Source: Bradyrhizobium sp. SK17 (GTDB taxonomy: Bacteria; Pseudomonadota; Alphaproteobacteria; Rhizobiales; Xanthobacteraceae). From it: a stretch of DNA of 64,000 bases. Positions 18,082-26,294 of this stretch are shown here, in pieces. Both the position numbers and the translations under genes were made by a program. Below the pieces are notes generated by a model that had not been told where the DNA came from, searched no databases, and saw only the letters and a program-made list of their open reading frames with translations. Position 1 is the first letter of the stretch; each line of letters starts with the position of its first letter. The stretch covers positions 4,975,001 through 5,039,000 of the forward strand of contig NZ_CP025113.1 of assembly GCF_002831585.1 (NCBI RefSeq), in the 5' to 3' direction.

Positions 18082-18232
18082 AGGATTTATTCGCGCGCCC
18101 GGGATTGAATTTTTGGGACTCACGTAAGCCTACGGGCAAACTACGGATCAGGCATGTCAGAGCCGTGATGGTCGGGCGACAAAATCGCGGGCAAGCTGTG
18201 CCCGACTCACATTCTCGCCCTTGCCGGGTTCC

Positions 18233-19126
18233 ATGACAAACCAGACGCCTCACGCGCGGACGCGCCTTGCGCCCGCCGGCCTGATGTTCCTCGCCATCAC
18301 CTCGGTGGGCTGGGGGTTCAACTGGCCGTCCACCAAATTCCTGCTCAGCGAGCTGCCGCCGCTGACCCTGCGCGGCATCACCGGGGTGATCGGCGCGGTG
18401 CTGCTGGCGGCCCTCGCGCTGCTCCGCGCCCAGAGCCTGCATGTCGAGCCCAGGCTGTGGCCGCGCCTCGTGCTGTATGCGGTTCTCAACGTCACCGGCT
18501 GGATGGTGCTGATGGGGCTCGCGCTGCTGTGGCTGCCGGCGAGCGAGACCGCGCTGATCGCCTACACCATGCCGGTGTGGGCCTCGTTGTTGGCCTGGCC
18601 GGTGCTCGGCGAGCGGCCGACATTGCTGCGGACCATCGCGCTCGTGATGGCGTTCGCCGGGCTTGCCGCGATCATGGGCGGCAACGGGATATCGGCGAGC
18701 AAGGAGAAGCTGCCGGGCATCCTCATGGCGCTCGGCGGCGCCATCGGATTTGCGCTCGGCACCGTGCTGGCGAAGAAATATCCGCTGGTGATGCCGCCGA
18801 TCCCGGCCGCGGCCTGGCAGATCGGCATCGGCTGCGTGCCGATCGCAATCGTCGGGCTCCTGATCGAGACCACGCATCTCGATCGCGTCACGACGGTCGG
18901 CTGGTGGCTGCTGGTCTATTCGACGCTGATCCAGTTCTGCGTCGCCTATGTCGCCTGGTTCGCCGCACTGGCCCGGCTGCCGGCCTCGGTTGCGGCGATC
19001 GGCACCATGGCGGTGCCGGTGATCGGCGTGATCGCCTCGGCGATCGCGCTGCACGAGCCGCTCGGACCGACCCAGATCATCGCGCTGGCGTTCACCCTGA
19101 TCGGCGTCGCGCTGGCGACGCGGTAG
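18233..19126 (+). CDS. EamA-family (DMT superfamily) transporter
   Basis: A 297-residue inner-membrane protein with ten predicted segments in two EamA repeats. The first repeat contains SVGWGFNWPSTKFLLSELPP and MPVWASLLAWPVLGER, the second PPIPAAAWQIGIGCVPIA and ALHEPLGPTQIIALAF. DMT proteins of this group export or exchange amino acids and other small metabolites, and the substrate is not readable from sequence. The start at 18233 is preferred over a TTG 12 bp upstream. It aligns without gaps, at roughly half identity by eye, with the transporter at 21975-22871. It ends 7 bp from the convergent kinase gene. Confidence 0.85.
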   Translation: MTNQTPHARTRLAPAGLMFLAITSVGWGFNWPSTKFLLSELPPLTLRGITGVIGAVLLAALALLRAQSLHVEPRLWPRLVLYAVLNVTGWMVLMGLALLWLPASETALIAYTMPVWASLLAWPVLGERPTLLRTIALVMAFAGLAAIMGGNGISASKEKLPGILMALGGAIGFALGTVLAKKYPLVMPPIPAAAWQIGIGCVPIAIVGLLIETTHLDRVTTVGWWLLVYSTLIQFCVAYVAWFAALARLPASVAAIGTMAVPVIGVIASAIALHEPLGPTQIIALAFTLIGVALATR

Positions 19127-19133
19127 CTGCGGA

Positions 19134-21371
19134 TCACTCGCCGAGTGCCTGTTGCAGCATGCTGGCGAGCTGGGCCTTGCGATAGGGTTTTGCCAGCAGC
19201 AGCACGCCCTCGTCGAGACGGCCGTGATGCACGATCGCGTTCTCGGTATAGCCCGAGGTGTAGAGCACCTTGATGCCGGGCCGCCGCTTCCTGACCTCGT
19301 CGGCGAGTTGGCGGCCGTTCATGCCGCCGGGCATGATCACGTCGGTGAACAGCAGGTCGAATTTCTCGCCCTTGTCGACGAGGGCCAGCGCCGCGCGGGC
19401 GTCGGGGACGGCGATGGTCTTGTAGCCGAGATTGGCGAGCTGGGTGACGACGTAGTTGCGCACCAACTGGTCGTCCTCGACCACCAGGATGACCTCGCTG
19501 CCGCGCCGCACCGGCTCCGGCGGCGGCGCTTCCACCTCGACCTGGCCGCGGGCAGGGGGCAGATAGAGCTTGATCGTGGTGCCGTGGCCCTGCTCGCTGT
19601 AGATCTTGATGTGGCCGCCGGACTGCTTGACGAAGCCGTACACCATGCTCATGCCGAGACCCGAGCCCTTGCCGACCTCCTTGGTGGTGAAGAACGGCTC
19701 GAACACCTTGTCCTGCACCGCCTGCGACATGCCGGTGCCGGTGTCGCTGACCGCGAGCAGCACGTAGCGGCCCGGCGCGATGTCGGGATTGGCCGCGGCA
19801 TAGGCGTCGTCCAGCACGACGTTGCTGGTCTCGAACAACAGCTTGCCGCCGTTCGGCATCGCGTCGCGGGCATTGATCGCCATGTTGAGCAGCGAGTTGG
19901 CAAGCTGCGAGGGATCGATGTGGACGCTGGCGACGTCGGGCGCGAGCACCGAATTGATCTCGATCTGCTCGCCGAGGGTCGGCCGCAGCAGCTTGGCGAT
20001 ATCGACCACGGTGCCGTTGATGTCGACGGTGCGCGGCTCCAGCGGCTGGCGGCGGGCGAAGGCCAGCAGATGCTGGATCAGCTCGCGGCAACGCTCGGCG
20101 GCGCGGTCGATCAGTTCGGCGGTCTTGGCGAGCTGCGGCTCGGCGCGCAGGCTGTCGACCAGCGTCTCGGTGGTGCCGGTGATCACCGTCAGCATGTTGT
20201 TGAAGTCGTGCGCCACCCCGCCGGTCAGCTTGCCGATGGCGTCGAGCTTCTGCGCCTGCTGTAGCTTGTGCTCGGTTTCGCGGGAGGCGGTGATGTCGTG
20301 ATAGATCAGCGCCGCGCCGGTGATGGCGTCGTTGTCGTCACGCAGCGGCCGGCCCGACACCACGAGGTGAATCGGGGGAGCGCCGCGGACCGGCTTGGCG
20401 ACGAATTCCAGCCCGTCGAATTCCTCGCCGCGCAGCGCCCTGGCCGAGGGCATGTCGTCGACCTGCATCGGCGTGAGGCCGTCGGCCTGGAACACGTTGC
20501 TCTGCGCGCGCAATTGCCGGACCGTCATGCCGGGCTTGTAGCGCAGCATCTTCTCGGCGGCCGGGTTCGACAGCAGCACGGTGCCGGTGCCATCGATCAC
20601 CAGCACTGCCTCGGCCATGCTGCGGAAGGTGGTCTCCATGACCGCGGTGGAACGGCGCAGCCCCTCGAGCGCGGCGCCGAGGTCCTTGGTGCGCTCGGCG
20701 ACCTTGCCCTCGAGCGACAGGTTTGTCGCCTTGGTCGCGCTGAGCGCGCCCTGTAGTTCGCGGCTGGCGCGCCGCGCGGTCAGCGTCAACGCGATCGCAA
20801 GCAGCAGGATCAGCACCACGCCGGCCAGGTCGATCAACAGCAGCAGCCGCCCGTTGCTCTTCGACCGTTCGGTGCGAAGGCCGAGCAGGCGGCGTTCTTC
20901 GGTGACCAGGCGGTCGAGCGCAGCCCCGAGCTTGTCCATCAGCGCGCGGCTCTCGCCTGCGGAGATCAGCGCCGCGGCACCGGCCGAGTCGCCCGCGGTG
21001 CGCAACCGGATCAGTTCGGCGCCGAGTGCAATGGCGCGCTCGACGTCGCCCCTGGTGCCGGCCAGCAGCTGCGCCTCCTCGGGAGCCGACTTCACCGCGG
21101 TCGTCAGGCCGTCGAAGGCGGAGGTGAGGGTGGTGCTCTGCTCGCGGAATTCGTCGGCAAAGGACGCATCGCCGGTCAGTGCGAATCCGCGCGCCGCGCT
21201 CTCGACGGTGCGCGGCAGCGAGCGGGCGTCCGAGATGCGCTTGAGGATGCTCAGCGTGCGATCGACCGAATCAATCTCGCTGCGCGACTTGACGTCCAGC
21301 CCGATCGACGCCGCGCTGATGACCAGGAGGATCGCAAGGCCGCTGCCGAGGATGAGACGCTGGGAAGCCAT
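19134..21371 (-). CDS. CHASE3-PAS hybrid sensor histidine kinase with receiver domain
   Basis: A 745-residue membrane sensor kinase. It has TM1 at about residues 8-24, a periplasmic four-helix CHASE3-like domain (25-175), TM2 at 178-198 and a PAS domain (about 240-362, LVIDGTGTVLLSNPAAEKML). HisKA carries H388 in LTGGVAHDFNNML, the HATPase has N in MAINARDAM and GTGMS/GKGSGLGM boxes, and a C-terminal receiver has acceptor D677 (FTDVIMPGG). The HDFNN box marks the subfamily whose output is often the attached REC or a nearby regulator. A single-domain response regulator gene ends 20 bp upstream on the same strand and is probably the first gene of the operon. The signal is unknown. Confidence 0.88.
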   Translation of the reverse strand: MASQRLILGSGLAILLVISAASIGLDVKSRSEIDSVDRTLSILKRISDARSLPRTVESAARGFALTGDASFADEFREQSTTLTSAFDGLTTAVKSAPEEAQLLAGTRGDVERAIALGAELIRLRTAGDSAGAAALISAGESRALMDKLGAALDRLVTEERRLLGLRTERSKSNGRLLLLIDLAGVVLILLLAIALTLTARRASRELQGALSATKATNLSLEGKVAERTKDLGAALEGLRRSTAVMETTFRSMAEAVLVIDGTGTVLLSNPAAEKMLRYKPGMTVRQLRAQSNVFQADGLTPMQVDDMPSARALRGEEFDGLEFVAKPVRGAPPIHLVVSGRPLRDDNDAITGAALIYHDITASRETEHKLQQAQKLDAIGKLTGGVAHDFNNMLTVITGTTETLVDSLRAEPQLAKTAELIDRAAERCRELIQHLLAFARRQPLEPRTVDINGTVVDIAKLLRPTLGEQIEINSVLAPDVASVHIDPSQLANSLLNMAINARDAMPNGGKLLFETSNVVLDDAYAAANPDIAPGRYVLLAVSDTGTGMSQAVQDKVFEPFFTTKEVGKGSGLGMSMVYGFVKQSGGHIKIYSEQGHGTTIKLYLPPARGQVEVEAPPPEPVRRGSEVILVVEDDQLVRNYVVTQLANLGYKTIAVPDARAALALVDKGEKFDLLFTDVIMPGGMNGRQLADEVRKRRPGIKVLYTSGYTENAIVHHGRLDEGVLLLAKPYRKAQLASMLQQALGE

Positions 21372-21390
21372 CGACGATTAGTACGTGCAA

Positions 21391-21795
21391 TCATTTCGAA
21401 AGACGAGCGGAAGGCGCCGACTTCGCAATACATTCGTTAACGGCCGCGATCAGCGCCTGCGGGGTAAACGGCTTGCGCAGGCAGGCCGACGCGCCGAGCT
21501 CGATCGTCATGCGCAGGAAATCCGGGCCGCGGTCGGCGTTGGCAAAGGCGTAGCCGGACATCGCGATGACGGGAATATTCGGGGCGCGCTCGTGGAAGAT
21601 GCGAATCGCTTCGAACCCGCGCATATGCGGCATGAAGACGTCGACCAGCATCACGTCGAAGGTCGCCTTCTCCAGCGCACGCATGCCCGATTCACCGCCG
21701 TCGGCGACGGTGACCTCGAAACCCTGGCGCTGCAAGCACACCTCGATGGCAACACACACCATCGGGTCGTCGTCGACCACGAGAACGCTCGGCAC
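21391..21795 (-). CDS. single-domain response regulator
   Basis: A 134-residue stand-alone receiver protein. It starts VPSVLVVDDDPMVCVAIEV (acidic pair DDD), has the phosphoacceptor Asp in VMLVDVFMPHMRGFEA, the conserved Ser in VIAMSGYAF and the Lys in CLRKPFTPQALI. There is no output domain, so it probably shuttles phosphate or binds a partner protein. The start is taken as GTG at 21795: GAGGA lies seven bases before it and the preceding in-frame residues are not family-like. It lies 20 bp upstream of the hybrid kinase on the same strand, which suggests they work together. Confidence 0.85.
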   Translation of the reverse strand: MPSVLVVDDDPMVCVAIEVCLQRQGFEVTVADGGESGMRALEKATFDVMLVDVFMPHMRGFEAIRIFHERAPNIPVIAMSGYAFANADRGPDFLRMTIELGASACLRKPFTPQALIAAVNECIAKSAPSARLSK

Positions 21796-21974
21796 GATGC
21801 ATCCTCTTTCTACGGTCTCGCGTGCCGCCGCCTCGCTTGGACCGCTCGCCACTTAAGGCGGAACCTGGACGGAAAGTCTGTATCATAGAATGCATATGCC
21901 GTTTGCTGACAAGCGGATTTCCGGCTAGCCCTGCCACATCACTTGTATTTGTCCATTTCCCTTACGACAGGTCC

Positions 21975-22871
21975 ATGACCGCAGTTCCAGTCGCCGGCCG
22001 CACCCCGCAGTCACCGCTCGGCCTCGCATTCCTGGTGGTCGCATCGACCGGCTGGGGTCTCAATTTCCCGATCATGAAATTCCTGCTGACGGAGTGGCCG
22101 CCGCTGTCGTCGCGCGGGCTGTGTGGCGTGGCCGGCGCGATCGCGCTCGGCGTCGTGGCGGTGGCGCGGCGACAGACCCTGCGCGTCCCTGAGGGCATGT
22201 GGTTGCGGCTGGCCCTGGTGTCGACGCTGTCGATCGGCGGCTGGGTCGCCTCGATGGGCCTGGCGCTGATCTGGCTTCGCGCCAGCGAGGCGGCGGTGCT
22301 CGGGATCTCGATTCCGGTGTGGGTCGCGCTGGTGGCCTGGCCGGTGCTTGGCGAGCGGGTGTCGATGCTGCGCGCGCTCGCGCTGGCGGTCGCGCTCGCC
22401 GGGATCGCAGCGCTGATCGGCGGCGGCGGCATGGACGCCAGTGTCGGCAAGCTGCCGGGCATTCTGTTCGCGCTCGCGGGCGCGGTCTGCGTCGGACTGG
22501 GAACGGTGCTGACCAAGTACTTCAAGCTCGCAATGCCGCCGCTGTCGCTTGCGGCCTGGCAGCTCGCGATTGGCTGCTTGCCGATCGCGATTGCCGGCGT
22601 GCTGATCGAGCAGCCGCAATTGTCCGCGCTGTCGCAGCTCGGCTGGGCGTCGATGATCTACATGACGCTGATCCAGTTCTGTCTTTGCTATGTCTGCTGG
22701 TTTGCGGCGCTCGAGCGGCTGCCGGCGGCAACCGCGTCGATCGGCACGCTGCTGGTCCCCGTCGTTGGTGTGATCGCGGCGGCGGCAATGCTGCGCGAAC
22801 CGCTCAGTGCGAGCGACATCGCGGCGCTGCTGGTGACGTTCGCCGCCGTTGCAGTCGCCTTGCGGACATGA
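21975..22871 (+). CDS. EamA-family (DMT superfamily) transporter
   Basis: A 298-residue ten-segment transporter, a gap-free paralogue of the one at 18233. Shared words include WPVLGER, KLPGIL, GTVL, AAWQ, IQFC, CWFAALERLPA and the C-terminal EPL. Its first repeat has STGWGLNFPIMKFLLTEWPP. The start at 21975 (TCC ATG ACC) follows a weak CAGG. The gene is divergent from the response regulator, so its promoter shares the 179-bp spacer with the signalling operon and could be controlled with it, which is inference. A perfect bidirectional terminator starts right at its stop codon. Confidence 0.85.
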   Translation: MTAVPVAGRTPQSPLGLAFLVVASTGWGLNFPIMKFLLTEWPPLSSRGLCGVAGAIALGVVAVARRQTLRVPEGMWLRLALVSTLSIGGWVASMGLALIWLRASEAAVLGISIPVWVALVAWPVLGERVSMLRALALAVALAGIAALIGGGGMDASVGKLPGILFALAGAVCVGLGTVLTKYFKLAMPPLSLAAWQLAIGCLPIAIAGVLIEQPQLSALSQLGWASMIYMTLIQFCLCYVCWFAALERLPAATASIGTLLVPVVGVIAAAAMLREPLSASDIAALLVTFAAVAVALRT

Positions 22872-22899
22872 AAAAGGGCGGCGTTGCCGCCGCCCTTTT
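22872..22899. terminator. bidirectional Rho-independent terminator
   Basis: An 11-bp perfect stem AAAAGGGCGGC/GCCGCCCTTTT with loop GTTGCC lies between the convergent EamA and BA14K-like genes. It has T-runs on both strands. Confidence 0.9.
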
Positions 22900-22949
22900 C
22901 ATGCTCCAATACGCACGATCCCTTCGGACCATGAGCCGGTCGTCAGGCC

Positions 22950-23498
22950 TTACGGGCAGGGGTGCCGCAGGCCGTCATAGCCGAGATAGGTTCCGGAGCG
23001 CACATCATAGGACTTGTAGCGCTGCGCGCAGTAGGTCGCATCGCCGCCGCCCGGTGCGACTTCCACGGCGACAGGCGCGCTGTCGTCGTAATAGCCGTAG
23101 CTGTCGTCATAGTATCCGGGGCCATAATAGCCATACGCACCCGAGGCGAGGGCGCCGCCGACCACTGCACCGGCAACCGCGCCCGGCCAGAATCCGCCGC
23201 CACCGCCATGCCAACGGCCGCCGCCGCCGCGCCAGCCGCCACCACCGTGCCAACCGCCGCCGCCACCGGCCCAGTGGCCACCGCCACCTCCGCCGTGCCA
23301 ACCGCCGCCTCCGCCGCCGCCACCGTGCCAGCCGCCGCCGCCGCCACCGCCGCGTCCACCTCCACCACCACCACCGCCGCCGCCACCCATCGCGCCCATC
23401 TGCGCGGCGGTCTGGGCGAACGAAACAGTCGGCGCCACAGCCAGCGGCAGCGCAAGCGCCAGTGCCGCGGCAGTGCTCAGAACTTTCATATTGATCAT
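22950..23498 (-). CDS. Gly/His/Trp-rich exported protein with BA14K-like C-terminus
   Basis: A 182-residue exported protein. The signal peptide (about residues 4-28, VLSTAAALALALPLAVAP) is followed by a region of about 80 residues made of poly-Gly blocks broken by WHGGGG, HWAGGGG and WRGGGG words. Next come a hydrophobic Gly-zipper segment (AVAGAVVGGALASGAYG), a Tyr/Asp-rich stretch, and a C-terminus YCAQRYKSYDVRSGTYLGY then a final RHPCP. The last block is the BA14K signature of rhizobia and Brucella (a lectin-like/immunoreactive family). The Gly zipper suggests membrane or envelope association. The start at 23498 (MINMKV) has GGAG seven bases upstream. Poly-Gly codons are GC-rich and slippage-prone. 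Confidence 0.75.
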   Translation of the reverse strand: MINMKVLSTAAALALALPLAVAPTVSFAQTAAQMGAMGGGGGGGGGGGRGGGGGGGWHGGGGGGGGWHGGGGGGHWAGGGGGWHGGGGWRGGGGRWHGGGGGFWPGAVAGAVVGGALASGAYGYYGPGYYDDSYGYYDDSAPVAVEVAPGGGDATYCAQRYKSYDVRSGTYLGYDGLRHPCP

Positions 23499-23767
23499 TT
23501 TGGACTCCATCAAAACGGACAATGTCTAACCATTTCTGCGGGTGGACGTTCCAGCGCGCGACATTGATTGTCCGTCATCTTTGCGTAGCCGGGGGCGCAT
23601 GTATGGCGGCTGAACAAAACTCTCCGTGAGCGCGGCATTTGGTCGCCAAACCGGTCCATGACGGCGTGCATACGGGGAGTGCCGGGCTACCTTGGCGGCC
23701 GCTGGACATTTGGGGATTCAGGTGGCAATCAGAGCCCGGACAGCCTCGAACCGACGACCGGCCGCGC

Positions 23768-24178
23768 ATGAAACAATTCCTGCTGAAATTCTTCACCTGG
23801 TGGAATGGCCAGACCTTTGGCACGCAATTGTGGACCTCGCGCTACGGCGAGCTGGTCGGCGAGGACGAGCAGGGCAACCGCTACTACCGCACCAAGGGCG
23901 GCGCGATCGACCCGACGCTGCATTTCGAGCGCCGCTGGGTGGTCTACAACGGCTATGCCGAAGCCTCCCGCATTCCGGCAGGCTGGCACGGCTGGATTCA
24001 CCATACTACGGATGAGCCCCCGACCGAGCAGAACTACGCGGCCCGGGAGTGGGAGAAGCCGCATCTGCCGAACATGACCGGCACCGCGCAGGCCTACCGT
24101 CCGTCCGGCTCGACGCTGGCGAGCGGCCGCCGTCCCAAGGCAACCGGCGACTACCACGCCTGGACGCCCGGAAGCTGA
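23768..24178 (+). CDS. NADH:ubiquinone oxidoreductase accessory subunit NDUFA12
   Basis: A 136-residue homologue of the mitochondrial complex I accessory subunit NDUFA12 (B17.2). Features are FFTWWNGQTFGTQLWTSRYG, VGEDEQGNRYYRTKGG, RRWVVYNGYAEASRIPAGWH and GWIHHTTDEPPTE, then KPHLPNMTGT with a Pro-rich tail, all in the family order. It stabilises complex I at the Q-module/membrane-arm junction. It is an alphaproteobacterial trait and supports the taxonomic call. In many relatives this gene lies next to DUF2155, aat and accCB, while here other genes intervene. The ATG at 23768 is fixed by the family N-terminus. Confidence 0.92.
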   Translation: MKQFLLKFFTWWNGQTFGTQLWTSRYGELVGEDEQGNRYYRTKGGAIDPTLHFERRWVVYNGYAEASRIPAGWHGWIHHTTDEPPTEQNYAAREWEKPHLPNMTGTAQAYRPSGSTLASGRRPKATGDYHAWTPGS

Positions 24179-24485
24179 TCTCCGCACATAGCTGTTTCGG
24201 ACACGCCGCCGCGTGATGCGGCGCGTGCACCGCACGCGTGCCTGTGGACAATGGTAACAGCGGGGACAGGCGCGGCGCGCTCGATGCTGCCCGCTTGCAT
24301 CGCGCGCGGGTTCGCGGCTCAATCAAGTCATCTTACGGAGATGGGAGACCATCGCGTCGGATCGGGCTCCAGATCGCGACTGTCCCGATGAGCAGCGGCC
24401 TCCGAGTTGGATGCGGCCGGGAGATAGGCCCCCGGTACAGATGTCCTGAAATCGCCCGTGAATGTTGAGGCTACCGTGAGACAGG
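24179..24485. other. intergenic segment before a plus-strand terminator
   Basis: The 307-bp region lies after NDUFA12 and before a terminator that is strong only in the plus direction. It has short dyads (for example ATCGGG near 24360 with CCCGAT near 24387) and no convincing coding frame. It may be the long 3' end of the NDUFA12 mRNA or an independent non-coding RNA. Confidence 0.35.
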
Positions 24486-24519
24486 AAAGGCCGCCCGGGA
24501 AACCAGGCGGCCTTTTTCT
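24486..24519 (+). terminator. Rho-independent terminator (plus strand)
   Basis: Stem AAAGGCCGCC/GGCGGCCTTT with a 10-nt loop is followed by TTTTTCTTT (including stem Ts) on the plus strand. The minus strand has only three T, so it mainly ends plus-strand RNA but may also serve the gene ending at 24534. Confidence 0.8.
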
Positions 24520-24533
24520 TTGCGGCGTTCGGA

Positions 24534-25220
24534 TCAGCCGAGGCGCGCTGCGGCGCGGCCCATCAATTCGCCGCGGCGCGCATGCGCCGGTCCCATCCGC
24601 TCTTTCATCAGGGCAAGGATTTCGGCCGGTGCGGTATCCGGCGAGCCGGCATTGAACGGCGGGGCCGGGTTGTATTCGAGTCGGAGCTGGATCGCTTCCG
24701 CGGTGCTGCGGTCGACAAGCTCCGATACCAGCGTCAGCGCGAAGTCGATGCCCGCGGTGACGCCGCCGCCGGTGAAGCGGTTGCGGTCGACGCAGACCCG
24801 CGTCTTGGTCGGGATGGCGCCGAACCCTGCCAGGAAATCGATCGCGCTCCAGTGCGTGGTGGCGCGATAGCCCTTGAGCAGCCCGGCCGCGCCGAGCACC
24901 AGCGATCCCGTACACACCGACGTGACGTACTTCGCCCCCTCGGCCTGCTTGCGCAGGAAGCCGAGCATCTCCTCGTCGCCGACCATGTCGTCGGTGCCGA
25001 AACCGCCGGGCACGCAGATCACGTCGAGCTGCGGGCAGTCGGCAAAGGTCGTGGTCGGCGTCAGCACCATGACCGAATCCGTCTGCACCGGCTCGATGCG
25101 CTTCCAGATCAAGTGCACCTTGGCGCCGGGCACCGAGGAGAACACCTGCAAGGGACCGGTCAGGTCGAGCTGGGTCACCTTCGGGAAGACGAGCAGTCCT
25201 ATCTGCAACGGTTCGGTCAT
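24534..25220 (-). CDS. inhA: isonitrile hydratase-like DJ-1/PfpI protein
   Basis: A 228-residue DJ-1/PfpI-superfamily protein very like Pseudomonas isonitrile hydratase InhA, which turns isonitriles into N-formamides. Blocks include IGLLVFPKVTQLDLTGPLQV, TFADCPQLDVICVPGGFG, the nucleophile elbow YVTSVCTGSLVLGAAGLL (Cys about residue 103), the RATTHW stretch, GGGVTAGIDFALTL and APPFNAGSPDTAP. The Cys and preceding Glu/Asp-rich sites expected for the family are kept. GGAGG is placed before the ATG at 25220. It is divergent from a GlxA-type AraC regulator with a related domain, which is its likely controller. Natural substrate unknown. Confidence 0.82.
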   Translation of the reverse strand: MTEPLQIGLLVFPKVTQLDLTGPLQVFSSVPGAKVHLIWKRIEPVQTDSVMVLTPTTTFADCPQLDVICVPGGFGTDDMVGDEEMLGFLRKQAEGAKYVTSVCTGSLVLGAAGLLKGYRATTHWSAIDFLAGFGAIPTKTRVCVDRNRFTGGGVTAGIDFALTLVSELVDRSTAEAIQLRLEYNPAPPFNAGSPDTAPAEILALMKERMGPAHARRGELMGRAAARLG

Positions 25221-25348
25221 GGGAGCCTCCAAAATAGCGCTTGACGGAACCAGGATGGCATGATGGCCTCCCGTCCAAAATGGCGTATTTCCCTCATTTT
25301 CGGACGTAGCGTCGCGCGAAGCGCAGCGTCCCTTGCGAGGATTTGGCG

Positions 25349-26287
25349 ATGATCGGCATGCTGATCTTTCCCGACTTCCAACTGCTCGACGCGGCCGGGC
25401 CGATCTCAGCCTTCGAGATCGCGGCGCGCTTCGCCAACAACCCGCCTGACATAAAGACCATCGCGGTGAAGGCCGGGCCGGTGCGCAGTTCATCCGGCGT
25501 CGAGATGCTGGCGCGCGGGTTCAGGCCGTCGGCGGCGATCACGACGCTGATCGTTGCCGGCGGCAATGGCGTGCGTACGCCGGCGACCTGTCCGACCACG
25601 CTGTCATTCGTGCGGCGAATGGCGGACCGCGGCATCCGGGTCGCCAGCGTCTGTTCGGGCGCCTATGTGCTGGCCGAGGCGGGCCTGCTCGACGGCCGCC
25701 GCGCCACCACGCATTGGCAGCGCACGCCGCATTTCGTGAAGAGCTATCCGAAGGTCAAGCTCGAGCCGGACCAGATCTTCGTCCGTGACGGCAATATCTG
25801 GAGTTCGGCCGGCATCACCGCCGGCATCGATCTCGCGCTGGCGATGATCACCGAGGACTACGGCGACGAGATCGCGCAGCACACCGCGCGGCAGCTCGTG
25901 CTGTACCACCGGCGCAGCGGCGGGCAGTCGCAGTTTTCCTCGCTGCTGGAGTTGAAGACGCCGAACGGACGGTTCGGGCCGCTGCTGGCCTGGGCGCGCG
26001 AGAATCTCAATGCGCCGCTGACGGTCGAGGACCTCGCCGACAAGGCCGGCATGAGTTCGCGGCATTTCACCCGCGCCTTCATCGCCGAGACCGGCATCAC
26101 GCCGTCGAAAGCGGTCGAGCGGCTGAGAATTGAGGTGGCGCGGCAGCGCGTGCAGTCGTCGGGCGAGGCGATCGAGCGCGTCGCGGAGATTACTGGCTTC
26201 CGCGATCCCGAGCGGATGCGCCGCGCCTTCATCCGCGCCTTCGGCCAGCCGCCGCAATCGCTGCGTCGGGCCGCGCGGGTGGGGTAG
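25349..26287 (+). CDS. GlxA-family transcriptional regulator (DJ-1 + AraC)
   Basis: A 312-residue regulator. The N-terminal DJ-1/PfpI-like domain (about 1-190) has MLIFPDFQLLDAAGPISAFE, VASVCSGAYVLAEAGLLDG, the RATTHW stretch and SAGITAGIDLALAMI. The C-terminal AraC/XylS DNA-binding domain (about 205-305) has two helix-turn-helix units: LTVEDLADKAGMSSRHFTRA and IERVAEITGFRDPERMRRAF. Family members such as GlxA, ArgR and GbdR sense nitrogen compounds. The Cys in the DJ-1 elbow is retained, so ligand chemistry is possible. The ATG at 25349 is chosen over TTG 25343 because GAGG is spaced for it. It is divergent from the isonitrile hydratase-like gene, with 128 bp between them. Confidence 0.85.
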   Translation: MIGMLIFPDFQLLDAAGPISAFEIAARFANNPPDIKTIAVKAGPVRSSSGVEMLARGFRPSAAITTLIVAGGNGVRTPATCPTTLSFVRRMADRGIRVASVCSGAYVLAEAGLLDGRRATTHWQRTPHFVKSYPKVKLEPDQIFVRDGNIWSSAGITAGIDLALAMITEDYGDEIAQHTARQLVLYHRRSGGQSQFSSLLELKTPNGRFGPLLAWARENLNAPLTVEDLADKAGMSSRHFTRAFIAETGITPSKAVERLRIEVARQRVQSSGEAIERVAEITGFRDPERMRRAFIRAFGQPPQSLRRAARVG

Positions 26288-26294
26288 GCAACCC

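Larger units (their letters stand above)
17419..18232. other. long divergent upstream region of nrdJ and an EamA gene
   Basis: The 814-bp region has no convincing coding frame. Reading toward nrdJ it shows a hairpin followed by seven T (18028-18081), an NrdR-box-like site (17934-17949) and a TTGACG at 17908-17903 with CTAGCT 17 bases further on. Five GANTC sites lie between 17927 and 18208. The distance from the NrdR-like site to the nrdJ ATG (516 bp) implies a long leader if that promoter is used. Confidence 0.4.

Noticed and set aside
17419..18232. Possible cobalamin riboswitch upstream of the B12-dependent reductase
   Set aside because: I looked for the conserved B12-box and GGTG/CACTGT-type blocks on both strands and did not find them in the correct order.
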